Shown here: piece by piece, positions 17,367 to 29,275 of the stretch
Layout: each line of letters opens with the position of its first letter
Numbering within the stretch: position 1 is the stretch's first letter
Assembly: GCA_016432725.1 (NCBI GenBank)
Contig: JACJDG010000003.1
Coordinates: 5,176,001-5,240,000 of the forward strand
Length of the DNA: 64,000 nt
Origin: Streptomyces sp. DHE7-1
Lineage (GTDB): Bacteria > Actinomycetota > Actinomycetes > Streptomycetales > Streptomycetaceae
Reading direction: 5' to 3'
The notes under the pieces: generated by a model
The model's input: the letters and a program-made list of their open reading frames with translations, nothing else
Told to the model about the DNA's origin: nothing
The model's database searches: none
Translations under genes and position numbers: made by a program

Positions 17367-20300
17367 CTACGCCTCGAACACCTCACGCACGAGCTGCTCC
17401 TGCTCGGCCTGGTGCCGCTTCGCGGAGCCCACCGCCGGGGACGAGCCGTGCGGACGCGAGATGCGCCGCAGCCGCTCGCCGGCCGGGATGTCCGCGCCGA
17501 CCGCCAGGTCCAGGTGGTCGATCAGGTTGAGCGCGATGAACGGCCAGGCACCCTGGTTCGCCGGCTCCTCCTGCGTCCACAGGTACTTCTCGGCGTTCGG
17601 GTACTTGTTGACCTCCGCCTGGAGCTCCGCACCCGGCAGCGGGTACAGGCGCTCGATGCGGATGATCGCCGTGTCCGTGGCGCCGCGCTTCTGCCGCTCG
17701 GCCTCCAGGTCGTAGTAGACCTTGCCGGCGCAGAAGACGACCTTGCGGACCGCCGCCGGGTCGACCGAGCTGTCGCCGATGACCGGACGGAACCCGCCCG
17801 AGGTGAACTCCTCCGCCTTCGAGGCCGCCGCCTTCAGGCGCAGCATCGACTTCGGGGTGAAGACGACCAGCGGCTTGTGGTGCGGGTTGTGCACCTGCCA
17901 CCGCAGGAGGTGGAAGTAGTTCGCCGGCGAGGTCGGCATCGCGACCGTCATGTTGTTCTGCGCGCAGAGCTGCAGGAACCGCTCCGGGCGGGCCGAGGAG
18001 TGGTCCGGGCCCTGGCCCTCGTAGCCGTGCGGCAGCAGCAGGGTGACGCCGGACGTCTGGCCCCACTTCTGCTCGGCCGAGGAGATGAACTCGTCCACGA
18101 CCGTCTGGGCGCCGTTGACGAAGTCGCCGAACTGGGCCTCCCACATCACCAGCGCGTCGGGACGGGCCAGCGAGTAGCCGTACTCGAAGCCCATCGCCGC
18201 GTACTCGGAGAGCAGCGAGTTGTAGACGTTCAGGCGGGCCTGGTCCTCGGAGAGGTACTGCAGCGGCGTGTACTCCTCGCCGGTGCTGCGGTCGATCAGG
18301 ACCGCGTGACGCTGGCCGAAGGTGCCGCGCTGGGAGTCCTGGCCCGCGAGGCGGACCGGGGTGCCGTCCAGCAGCAGCGAGCCGACGGCGAGGGTCTCGC
18401 CCATGCCCCAGTCGATCGTGCCGTCCTCGACCATCGCCGCACGGCGCTGGAGCTGCGGCTGCAGACGCGGGTGCACGGTGATGTGGTCGGGGACGTTGAC
18501 CTGGGACTCGGCGATCCGCTTCACGACCTCGGCGGAGATCGCGGTCGGGACCGCGACCGGGAAGCCGTCCTGCGGCGCCTGGGTGTCACCGGCGGCCGGC
18601 TGCGAGGTGGCCTCGCGGACCTCCGTGAAGACCTTCTCGAGCTGGCCCTGGTAGTCCTGCAGCGCCTGCTCGGCCTCTTCCAGGGTGATGTCGCCGCGAC
18701 CGATCAGGGACTCGGTGTAGAGCTTGCGCACCGAGCGCTTCTTGTCGATCAGGTCGTACATCAGCGGCTGGGTGAAGGCCGGGTTGTCCGACTCGTTGTG
18801 ACCGCGGCGGCGGTAGCAGATGAGGTCGATCACCACGTCCTTGTTGAACGCCTGGCGGAACTCGAAGGCGAGCCGCGCCACGCGCACGACGGCCTCCGGG
18901 TCGTCGCCGTTCACGTGGAAGATCGGGGCCTCGATCATGCGGGCCACGTCCGTCGCGTACATGGAGGAACGCGAGGACTCCGGGGCCGCGGTGAAGCCGA
19001 CCTGGTTGTTGATGACGATGTGGACCGTGCCGCCGGTGCGGTAGCCGCGCAGCTGCGACATGTTCAGGGTCTCGGCCACCACGCCCTGGCCCGCGAAGGC
19101 CGCGTCGCCGTGGATCGCCACCGGCAGGACGGTGAAGTCCGTGCCGCCCTTGTTGATGATGTCCTGCTTGGCGCGGGCGACGCCCTCGAGGACCGGGTCG
19201 ACGGCCTCCAGGTGCGAGGGGTTCGCGACCAGCGACACCTTGATCTGCTCGCCGTCCAGGCCGGTGAAGGTGCCCTCGGCGCCCAGGTGGTACTTCACGT
19301 CGCCGGAGCCGTGCATCGACTTCGGGTCGAGGTTGCCCTCGAACTCGCGGAAGATCTGCGCGTAGGACTTGCCGACGATGTTGGCGAGGACGTTCAGGCG
19401 GCCGCGGTGGGCCATGCCGATGACGACCTCGTCCAGGCGCGACTCGGCGGCCGAGTCGATGACCGCGTCCAGCAGCGGGATGACGGACTCGCCGCCCTCC
19501 AGCGAGAAGCGCTTCTGGCCCACGTACTTCGTCTGCAGGAAGGTCTCGAAGGCCTCCGCCGCGTTCAGCCGGCGCAGGATGCGCAGCTGCTCCTCGCGCT
19601 CCGGCTTGGAGTGCGGGCGCTCGACGCGGTCCTGGATCCACTTGCGCTGCTTGGGGTCCTGGATGTGCATGAACTCGATGCCGGTGGTGCGGCAGTACGA
19701 GTCGCGCAGCACGCCGAGGATGTCGCGCAGCTTCATCATCGACTTGCCGGCGAAGCCGCCGACGGCGAACTCGCGCTCCAGGTCCCACAGGGTGAGGCCG
19801 TGCTCGGTGATGTCCAGGTCGGGGTGCTTGCGCTGCTGGTACTCCAGCGGGTCGGTGTCGGCCATGACGTGGCCGCGGACCCGGTAGGAGTGGATCAGCT
19901 CGAAGACCCGGGCGGCCTTGGTGACGTCGTCGTCGTGCGAGGCGTCGATGTCCTTGAGCCAGCGGACCGGCTCGTAGGGGATGCGCAGCGCCTCGAAGAT
20001 GTCGTCGTAGAAGCCGTTCTCGCCGAGCAGCAGGTTCGCGACCTGGCGGAGGAACTCGCCGGAGGCGGCGCCCTGGATCACCCGGTGGTCGTAGGTCGAC
20101 GTGAGCGTCATGACCTTCGAGACGCCGAGCTTGTTCAGCGTGTCCTGGCTGGTGCCCTGGAACTCGGCCGGGTAGTCCATGGAGCCGACGCCCATGATCA
20201 CGGACTGGCCGGGCATCAGACGCGGCACGGAGTGGACGGTGCCGAGGCCGCCGGGGTTGGTCAGCGAGACCGTCACGCCGGTGAAGTCGTCCATCGTCAG

Positions 20301-21190
20301 CTTGCCGTCACGGGCGCGGCGGACGATGTCCTCGTAGGCCTGCCAGAACTCGAAGAAGTTCAGCGTCTCGGCCTTCTTGATGGCGGCCACGACGAGCTGG
20401 CGGTCGCCGTTGGGCTTCACCAGGTCGATGGCCAGACCGAGGTTGACGTGCGGCGGCTTGACCAGGGTCGGCTTGCCGTCCTTCTCGCCGAACGCGTAGT
20501 TCATCGCCGGCATGGCCTTGATGGCCTGCACCATCGCGAAGCCGATCAGGTGCGTGAAGGAGATCTTCCCGCCCCGGGCCCGCTTCAGGTGGTTGTTGAT
20601 GACGATCCGGTTGTCGAACAGCAGCTTCACCGGGACCGCGCGGACCGAGGTGGCCGTCGGCAGCTCCAGCGAGGCGTTCATGTTCTTCGCGACGGCGGCG
20701 GACGGACCGCGCAGCGTCACGTACTCCGGGCCCTCGGGGCCTCGGCCGCCGGGGCCGCCTTCGGCTTCGGCTGGGCCGGCGCCTGTGCGGGCGTCGCCGG
20801 CTTGGCCGGAGCGGGGGCCGGCGCCTTCGCCGCGGGGGCGGGCGCGGGCGCCGGAGCGGCGGCCGGGGCCGCGGCGGGCTTCGGCGCGGCGGCCGGCGCC
20901 GGCGCGGGAGCGGCCTTGGCCGGCGCGGGCTGCTGGGCCTGGGGAGCCGGAGTGGTGGTCCCTGCGGCCCCCGCGGCCGCAGTACCCGCCGGAGCCGAGG
21001 CGGCAGGCGCGCCCGGCTTGTAGTCGGCGAAGAAGTCCCACCAGGCTCGGTCTACCGAATTCGGGTCCTGGAGGTACTGCTGATAGATCTCGTCGACGAG
21101 CCACTCGTTGGGACCGAACGCCGCGGCGGGGTTCTTCCCGGCTTGGTCGTCGGTCGAGATGCTCGAGTTACTGGGGGACTGTGGCGACAC
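17367..21190 (-). CDS. kgd: Multifunctional 2-oxoglutarate decarboxylase/dehydrogenase E1 with E2 domain (one frameshift)
   Basis: About 1274 aa, the actinobacterial fusion enzyme of the TCA cycle. The N-terminal peptide has GPNEWLVDEIYQQYLQDP and is followed by a long Ala/Pro-rich linker. An E2 (succinyltransferase-like) domain has TSTYDHRVIQGAASGEFL. The ThDP-dependent E1 domain includes GMAHRGRLNVLANIVGK, IHGDAAFAGQGVV and VINNQVGFTAAPESS, with the transketolase C-terminal part ending in LVREVFEA. The frame breaks at 20736-20739 (a G run on the plus strand). One extra base joins KAAPAAEAP to EGPEYVTLRGP, the expected continuation. The gene is essential or nearly so, so a true mutation is unlikely. 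GTG 21190 (SPQSPSNSSIST) is the start used in related genes; GTG 21217 is also in frame. Confidence 0.93.
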
Positions 21191-21309
21191 GGCGGCAACC
21201 GCCCTCTTCCGCTTCACAAGGTTATGGACAGCGGGAATAAAGGCTACGCCTCCAAGACCGTGAAGGTCAGGTCGGGCCCGTCCATCGTCGCGTAAGTCAC
21301 ATCAGAAAT

Positions 21310-21342
21310 CTTGTTTCAGGGCTTGATATGGCGGGAAACAAG
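21310..21342. promoter_or_regulatory. Inverted repeat upstream of kgd
   Basis: The 8-bp perfect inverted repeat CTTGTTTC / GAAACAAG with a 17-bp spacer lies 120-150 bp upstream of the kgd start, in the 302-bp gap between kgd and the histidine kinase stop. It is AT-rich for this genome and could be an operator or promoter-proximal hairpin. Nothing else is recognisable in this gap. Confidence 0.4.
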
Positions 21343-21492
21343 TGTGGTTCCGGATGCGCGAGTGGGTGTGCGGGATCGCCGAGCGGGGCCCGGCGCCGCA
21401 GGTCGGCGTGCGTCTTCGGGACCCGCCCCTGATCACACGTGTCCGGCTGCGCGGACGCTCGTGGATCTTGAGGTTCCGGTTCGGACCCTACG

Positions 21493-22614
21493 TCAACTTC
21501 GGACGGAAGTCTCTCCCGGAAGAGTGACGATGATCCTGCAGCCCCGCTCGGATTCGGCCACTCCGATCCGGCCGCCGTGGAGATCGACGGCCCACCGCGC
21601 GATCGCCAGGCCGAGGCCGGTGCCGCCGTCGCTGCCCGGACCGTGCGGCCGGGTCACCGCGCCGCGGTTGAACCGCTCGAACACGCGGTGCCAATCCGAC
21701 CGCGGGATGCCGGGGCCCTCGTCCAGGACCTCCAGCTCCAGTGAGTCCGGCAGCGGGCCGGACCGCGCCTTCACGGTCACCCGCCCGTGCGGCGGGCTGT
21801 GCTTGACCGCGTTGTCGATCAGGTTCGCGACCACCTGGTGGATGCGCTCGGGGTCCGCGAGCGCGGTCAGCTCCGGCGGGGAGACGTCGAGGTGCAGGTG
21901 CACGTCCGTCCGGGTGTGGCTGCCGGAGCCCGAGGCGATGCCCGCGCGCGCGGAGGCGACCATGTTGGCCTCCTTCAGTACGCCGGACAGGTACGGCCAC
22001 ACCTCGAAGCGCCGCGTCTTCAGCGGTACGACGCCGTTGTCGAGCCGGGACAGGTCCAGCAGGGTCTCCACGAGCCGGCCGAGCCGCTCGGTCTGCTTCA
22101 GGGCCGTCCGCATGGTCTCCGGATCGGCCTCGGTGACCCCGTCGACGATGTTCTCCAGCACGGCGCGCAGGCCCGCGATCGGGGTGCGCAGCTCGTGCGA
22201 GACGTTCGCCACCAGCTCCTTGCGCTGGAGGTCCTGGGCCTCCAGCTCGTCCGCCATGGCGTTGATCGTCACGGCGAGGTCGCCCAGCTCGTCCCGGCGG
22301 CCCTCGCTCACCCGGCGGGTGTAGTCACCCTGCGCGATCGAGCGGGCCACCGTGTTCATCTCGTCCAGCGGGGCGGTGAGCGAATGGGCCACGAACTGCG
22401 TTATCAGCAGTGTGGCGATCATCGAGAAGACCGTGATGAAGCGCAGCTCCGTCTTGGTGTGCACCGCGATCATCGACAGACCTGTGGTGATCAGCACCGA
22501 GATGACGACCAGCGCGCCCAGCTTGGTCTTGATCGAGAACGGGCGTACGCCGCCCCAGGGTTCCTCCGTGGGGTTCCCGGGGCTCCTCCGTGCGGCCTCC
22601 CGCCCGTTGCTCAT
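21493..22614 (-). CDS. Two-component sensor histidine kinase
   Basis: A 373-aa membrane kinase. Two hydrophobic segments lie close together in the N terminus (about residues 31-50 and 58-80: GALVVISVLITTGLSMIAV, then VFSMIATLLITQFVAHSL), leaving little extracytoplasmic sensor. HAMP follows (about 75-130), then the dimerisation helix with NVSHELRTPIAGL (His about 142) and an HATPase domain with the N-box NLIDNAVKHSP, DEGPGIP and GGTGLGLAIARWAV. ATG 22614 overlaps the stop of the response regulator gene (ATGA), so the pair is translationally coupled. The short sensor loop suggests detection of a membrane signal (inference). Confidence 0.93.
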   Translation of the reverse strand: MSNGREAARRSPGNPTEEPWGGVRPFSIKTKLGALVVISVLITTGLSMIAVHTKTELRFITVFSMIATLLITQFVAHSLTAPLDEMNTVARSIAQGDYTRRVSEGRRDELGDLAVTINAMADELEAQDLQRKELVANVSHELRTPIAGLRAVLENIVDGVTEADPETMRTALKQTERLGRLVETLLDLSRLDNGVVPLKTRRFEVWPYLSGVLKEANMVASARAGIASGSGSHTRTDVHLHLDVSPPELTALADPERIHQVVANLIDNAVKHSPPHGRVTVKARSGPLPDSLELEVLDEGPGIPRSDWHRVFERFNRGAVTRPHGPGSDGGTGLGLAIARWAVDLHGGRIGVAESERGCRIIVTLPGETSVRS

Positions 22615-23351
22615 GGCGTCGGCGTCTCCAGCGCGTACCCGACACCGTGCACCGTGCGGATGCGCTCGGCGCCGATCTTCCGGCGCAGCGCCTTGATGTG
22701 GCTGTCCACGGTCCGGGTGCCGGAGGCGTCCGCCCAGTCCCAGACCTCGGCCAGCAGCTGCTCCCGGGAGAGCACCGCGCGCGGGGTGTTGGCCAGGCAG
22801 ACCAGCAGGTCGAACTCGGTGGGTGTGAGGTGGACGTCCTCGGAGCGCACCCGCACCCGGCGCTGCGCGTGGTCGATCTCCAGCTCGCCGAGCCGCAGGA
22901 TGCCCGAGCGGGGCGTGGAGGCGGCGACGGCCGCCCGCTCCACCCGCCGCAGCAGGACGTGCACCCGCGCGGCCAGCTCCCGCATCGAGAACGGCTTGGT
23001 CATGTAGTCGTCGGCGCCGACCCCGAGCCCGACCAGCATGTCGGTCTCGTCGTCGCGCGCGGTGAGCATCAGCACCGGCACCGGACGCTGGGCCTGCACG
23101 CGGCGGCAGACCTCCAGGCCGTCGAAGCCGGGCAGCATGATGTCGAGGATCAGCAGGTCGGGCTGCCAGGCCTCGGCCGTGTCCACCGCGGCCGGTCCGT
23201 CGGCCGCGGTCTGCACGAGGAATCCCTCCGCGCGAAGCCGGGCCGCGATGGCGTCGACGATCGTGGGATCGTCCTCGACCACCAGCACCCGGCGCTGTGC
23301 GCCGGGGGTGGTCGTGGTCGCGCCGGTCTGGGAGGTGTGTGTCTGCTCCAT
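22611..23351 (-). CDS. OmpR/PhoB-family response regulator
   Basis: A 246-aa regulator. The N-terminal receiver has the acidic pair in VLVVEDDPTIVDA, the phospho-acceptor Asp in LLILDIMLPGFDG (about residue 71) and Lys in DYMTKPFSMREL. The C-terminal winged helix has LTPTEFDLLVCL, TRTVDSHIKALRRKIG and IRTVHGVGYAL. It is the first gene of the coupled pair with the kinase at 21493-22614. The signal and regulon are not deducible from the window. Confidence 0.93.
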   Translation of the reverse strand: MEQTHTSQTGATTTTPGAQRRVLVVEDDPTIVDAIAARLRAEGFLVQTAADGPAAVDTAEAWQPDLLILDIMLPGFDGLEVCRRVQAQRPVPVLMLTARDDETDMLVGLGVGADDYMTKPFSMRELAARVHVLLRRVERAAVAASTPRSGILRLGELEIDHAQRRVRVRSEDVHLTPTEFDLLVCLANTPRAVLSREQLLAEVWDWADASGTRTVDSHIKALRRKIGAERIRTVHGVGYALETPTP

Positions 23352-23460
23352 CGCCCGCCCCTGTTGCTTTCCGGAATCAGTGGGGTGATCCCATGACTGC
23401 GATTGACGCTTGAATGATCCGCGTCAGGGCAGCACATTACGGGGACAGGCCGCGCCGTCG

Positions 23461-24138
23461 CTATCCAGGGCGGACGGCTAGGTGCACGGCGTCCGGAACG
23501 CCCCGGGCAACGGGGACCTCTTCGGTACGCACCTGACGGAATCCGGCATTCCGCAAGGTTCCTTCAAATTCCGGAGAGGGCTCGGCCGACCATACTGCAA
23601 ACACCCCGCCGGGCTTCAACACCCTTGCGCACGCGGCGAGTCCGGCCGGTGCGTAGAGGCCGCCGTTGTCCTCGGTGACGGTCCAGCCCGGCCCGTTGTC
23701 GATGTCGAGGCACAAAGCGTCGAACGTGTCCGATGTCTCCTCCAGGTAAGTGAGGAGATCCGCCTCGACGATCCGGGTGCGCGGATCGGCGAGCGCCTCG
23801 GCGGACAGTTCCGCCAGGGGGCCGTCGCGGTGCCAGTCGATGACGGCGGGCTCCCGTTCGGCGACCGTGATCCGGCCCCACCGTCCGTCGGCCGCCGCGT
23901 GGGCGAGCGAGAACCCCACGCCCAGCCCGCCGATCAGCACCTCGGGCGCCGGGCGCCCGTCCAGCGCGTCGTACGCGGCATCCACCAGCAGCCGCTCGGA
24001 GCGGCCGTCGGAGGTGTCCATCAGGAAGCAGCCGTTGGCGATGATCTGCAGCAGCCGGCCGTGCCTGCGCAGCACCACCTCGCCGTAAGGGCCTTCGCGG
24101 CGGTCCAGGACCACGGGGGAGTCGTGCACGGCAGTCAT
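23461..24138 (-). CDS. Spermidine-synthase-like methyltransferase-fold protein
   Basis: A 225-aa protein with the Rossmann-type class I SAM fold: VLIGGLGVGFSLAHA (about residues 69-83), the acidic end of beta-2 in ITVAEREPAVIDW, and FDALCLDIDNGPGWTV. It belongs to the spermidine synthase-like family, but it lacks the N-terminal beta-strand tetramerisation domain and some polyamine-site residues of true SpeE, so the activity is uncertain. ATG 24138 was chosen because upstream codons are shared with the divergent lon promoter region. It is divergent from lon, with 138 bp between the two starts. Confidence 0.8.
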   Translation of the reverse strand: MTAVHDSPVVLDRREGPYGEVVLRRHGRLLQIIANGCFLMDTSDGRSERLLVDAAYDALDGRPAPEVLIGGLGVGFSLAHAAADGRWGRITVAEREPAVIDWHRDGPLAELSAEALADPRTRIVEADLLTYLEETSDTFDALCLDIDNGPGWTVTEDNGGLYAPAGLAACARVLKPGGVFAVWSAEPSPEFEGTLRNAGFRQVRTEEVPVARGVPDAVHLAVRPG

Positions 24139-24234
24139 GCGCCCATCCTGCTCCGAAGCGGCGCCGGGGGCACCGCATTTCCGGTGATCGCTCACAGCGA
24201 ACGGTGTGCCGGGAACAACCGCGGGGCGTCGGAC

Positions 24235-24255
24235 ATTGAGTCGGCATAGCTCAAG
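24235..24255. promoter_or_regulatory. HAIR operator (HspR binding site) upstream of lon
   Basis: The half-sites ATTGAGT (24235-24241) and GCTCAAG (24249-24255) are separated by exactly 7 bp. The HAIR consensus is CTTGAGT-N7-ACTCAAG, so each half differs at one position. It ends 21 bp before the lon start. Actinomycete lon is known to belong to the HspR heat-shock regulon, which supports the call. Confidence 0.85.
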
Positions 24256-24276
24256 TTGACTGCCTAAGGGGAGATC

Positions 24277-26697
<2,421 letters not shown>

Positions 26698-26716
26698 CGG
26701 ACGCCCCCGGATGAGG

Positions 26717-26750
26717 GAGGGCCCGGGTCCCGTGCGGGACCCGGGCCCTC
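26717..26750. terminator. Bidirectional terminator between lon and the SpoIIE-type gene
   Basis: A perfect 16-bp inverted repeat (GAGGGCCCGGGTCCCG and its complement) has only TG between the arms. It lies between convergent genes. Confidence 0.85.
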
Positions 26751-26780
26751 ACCGCGCCCGCCGGGCGGGGCGGCGCCGTC

Positions 26781-29147
26781 TCAGCCCGCGGCGAGCGACT
26801 GCTCCGCCCACACCGTCTTGCCCACCCGGTCGTGCCGGGTGCCCCAGCGCTCGGAGAGCTGGGCGACCAGCAGCAGGCCCCGGCCCCCCTCGTCGTAGAT
26901 GCGGGCGCGCCGCATGTGCGGGGTGGAGCCGCTGGCGTCGTAGACCTCGCAGATCAGGGTGGAGTCCTGGTGGATGAGCCGCAGCCGGATGGGCGGCCGG
27001 CCGTAGCGGATGGCGTTGGTGACCAGCTCGCTCACCACCAGCTCGGTGGTGAAGACGGCCTCCTCCAGCCGCCAGGCGGAGAGCTGGTCGCTCGCGTACT
27101 TGCGGGCCCGGCCCACCACCGTGGGATCGCTCGGCAGCTCCCAGGAGGCCACCCGGTCGGTGTGCAGGGCCCGGGTGCGGGCCACGAGCAGGGCGACGTC
27201 GTCGTCGGGGCGGTGGCTGAGCAGCTCGGTCAGGACCCGGTCGCAGACCGCGTCCAGCGTCGGCGCGGGCCGGCCGAGCGCGTCGAACAGCTGGTCCAGC
27301 GCCTCGTCGATGTCGTGGTCGCGGGCTTCGAGCAGTCCGTCGGTGTAGAGGGCGAGCAGGCTGCCCTCGGGCAGTTCGGTCTCCAGGGCCTCGAAGGGCA
27401 GCCCGCCGAGGCCGAGCGGCGGACCGGCGGGCACGTCGAGGAAGCGGACGGCGCCGTCCGGGGTGACCACGGCGGGCGGGGGATGGCCGGCCCGGGCGAG
27501 GGTGCACCGGCGCGAGACCGGATCGTAGACCGCGTACAGACAGGTGGTGCCGATGCCGCCCGCCGCATCGGCGGCCGGGTCCGCGCTGCCCTCGTCCGCG
27601 GCCAGCCGCAGCACGAGGTCGTCGAGATGGGTGAGCAGCTCGTCCGCGGGAAGGTCGACGTCGGCCAGGGTGCGCACCGCCGTGCGCAGCCGGCCCATGG
27701 TGGCAGCGGCCCGCGTCCCGTGACCGACGACGTCGCCGACGACCAGGGCGACCCGCGCCCCGGACAGCGGGATCACGTCGAACCAGTCACCGCCCACCCC
27801 GGCGCGGGTGGCGGCGGGCAGGTAGCGGCCGGCGATGTCCAGCGCCGCCTGTTCGGGCAGGGTGTGCGGCAGCAGGCTGCGCTGCACGGCCATGGTGGTG
27901 ATGTGCGTCCGTGAGTACCGCCGCTCGTTGTGCAGGCCGGTGGCCGCCCGGGCGGTCAGCTCCTCGGCGAGCCGCAGGTCCTCCGGGCCGAACGGCTCGG
28001 TGCGCCGGTCGCGGCCGAACAGGGCGACGCCGAGCGTGCTGCCCTCGGCGAGCAGCGGCACCACGATCAGCGAGTGGGTGCCGGACGTGCTCAGCCACGC
28101 GGCCCCCGGGTCCACGGCCGCCCACCCCGAGATCACCGGGTCCGACGTGTCGTGCAGGGCGGACCGGCCGGTGGCCAGGGACTCGGCGGGCGGCGTCCCC
28201 GGCTCGTAGGCGACCGTCCCGCCCACCCCGGGCCCGGCCGGCGGGCCGCCGTTGTCGGACTCGGCCCGCACCGCGGCACGGCGCAGGACGAGCGGGCGGG
28301 TGCCGGTCGCCTCCTCCGGCCCGTTCGGTCCGCGCGGTGAGTCGAAGAGGTCGACGGCCGTGAAGTCCGCGAGCCGGGGGACCGCGGCGTCCGCCAGTTC
28401 CCGCGCGGTGCGCTCCAGACCGGGGGCGATGGGATCGCGCGCGGCGGCCTCGTCCGGGGCGCGCTGCCGGGCCGCGGGATCGGGGTCGTGCCGGTGGGTC
28501 GCGAGACAGACCGCGCGCACCGCGCCGGTCCCGTCCTTGAGCGGGGTCAGGACGGTGGGCCGGTCGAGGTCGGGGCCGAGGACGGCCTGCACCTCGCGCG
28601 GCTCCCCGCTCTCCAGCACCTGGCGCATGGTCCGCTCGGCCTCGTCCCGCGCCGGTCCCGGCGCGATGTGCGTCAGCCGCAGCCCGCGCATCGCCGCCTC
28701 GGGCAGGGACAGCGCCCGCTCCAGCCGGCGGTTGGCGCGCATCAGCCGCAGTTCGGTGTCGAAGATCGCCAACGGGAAGGGGGACTGGATGAAGGTCCAC
28801 TCCTCCAGCGGCTCGCCGCGGGGCGGCTGCGGCCGGTCCGCCACGGCGGTGACCACGAGCCAGTCGGACTCCCCGGCGCGCCGGGTCCGGCGGTGCGCGA
28901 GCAGGCCTTGCTCCAGCGGCCGGCCGTCCTGGTGCAGCAGCGCGACCATGCCGTGCCAGCGGTCCCGGCCGGCCAGGGTGTGTTGGACCGCCGCCCGGTC
29001 CGCGGTGGCGAGCAGCGCGGCGGCCGGCCGGCCGACGACCGCCGCGGCCTCGTAGCCGAGCAGGCGGCGGGCGCCCTCGCTCCAGCCGGTGAGGACGCCC
29101 TGCTCATCGATGGTGGCCGTGGCCGTGTACGTCGACTGTCGCTCCAT
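26781..29147 (-). CDS. PAS/GAF/SpoIIE PP2C phosphatase with RsbW-like ATPase domain
   Basis: A 788-aa regulator. The first PAS domain (about residues 5-110) has LTGWSEGARRLLGYEAAAVV. A second PAS domain (about 125-230) has FPLAIFDTELRLMRANRRLE. A GAF domain follows (about 245-400). The SpoIIE-type PP2C domain (about 425-640) has GVGGDWFDVIPLSGARVALV and LYAVYDPVSRRCTLARAGHP. A C-terminal HATPase_c anti-sigma-like domain (about 655-788) has ELVVSELVTNAIRYGRPPIR and DEGGRGLLLVAQLSERWG. Such proteins control sigma-B-like partner switching by dephosphorylating STAS antagonists. No STAS or sigma gene lies nearby, so the partners are elsewhere. It has no membrane segment. Confidence 0.92.
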   Translation of the reverse strand: MERQSTYTATATIDEQGVLTGWSEGARRLLGYEAAAVVGRPAAALLATADRAAVQHTLAGRDRWHGMVALLHQDGRPLEQGLLAHRRTRRAGESDWLVVTAVADRPQPPRGEPLEEWTFIQSPFPLAIFDTELRLMRANRRLERALSLPEAAMRGLRLTHIAPGPARDEAERTMRQVLESGEPREVQAVLGPDLDRPTVLTPLKDGTGAVRAVCLATHRHDPDPAARQRAPDEAAARDPIAPGLERTARELADAAVPRLADFTAVDLFDSPRGPNGPEEATGTRPLVLRRAAVRAESDNGGPPAGPGVGGTVAYEPGTPPAESLATGRSALHDTSDPVISGWAAVDPGAAWLSTSGTHSLIVVPLLAEGSTLGVALFGRDRRTEPFGPEDLRLAEELTARAATGLHNERRYSRTHITTMAVQRSLLPHTLPEQAALDIAGRYLPAATRAGVGGDWFDVIPLSGARVALVVGDVVGHGTRAAATMGRLRTAVRTLADVDLPADELLTHLDDLVLRLAADEGSADPAADAAGGIGTTCLYAVYDPVSRRCTLARAGHPPPAVVTPDGAVRFLDVPAGPPLGLGGLPFEALETELPEGSLLALYTDGLLEARDHDIDEALDQLFDALGRPAPTLDAVCDRVLTELLSHRPDDDVALLVARTRALHTDRVASWELPSDPTVVGRARKYASDQLSAWRLEEAVFTTELVVSELVTNAIRYGRPPIRLRLIHQDSTLICEVYDASGSTPHMRRARIYDEGGRGLLLVAQLSERWGTRHDRVGKTVWAEQSLAAG

Positions 29148-29226
29148 CGCCGCTCATCTCGCCCTTGTCCGGCAGGCTCTCCCTGACCAGCATGATCCCG
29201 GGCGGCGCGGAGCACCAACGCAGCGG

Positions 29227-29258
29227 GACGGCGGCCGTCCGCGGGGACGGCCGCCGTC
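29227..29258 (-). terminator. Terminator downstream of the GH25 lysozyme gene
   Basis: A perfect 14-bp stem (GACGGCGGCCGTCC / GGACGGCCGCCGTC) with a 4-nt loop lies 18 bp past the lysozyme stop on the minus strand. Confidence 0.75.
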
Positions 29259-29275
29259 TCGGAACACGGGGAGGA

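Noticed and set aside
17412..21023. About 1200-codon plus-strand frame opposite kgd
   Set aside because: Antisense shadow; kgd has all expected catalytic motifs.
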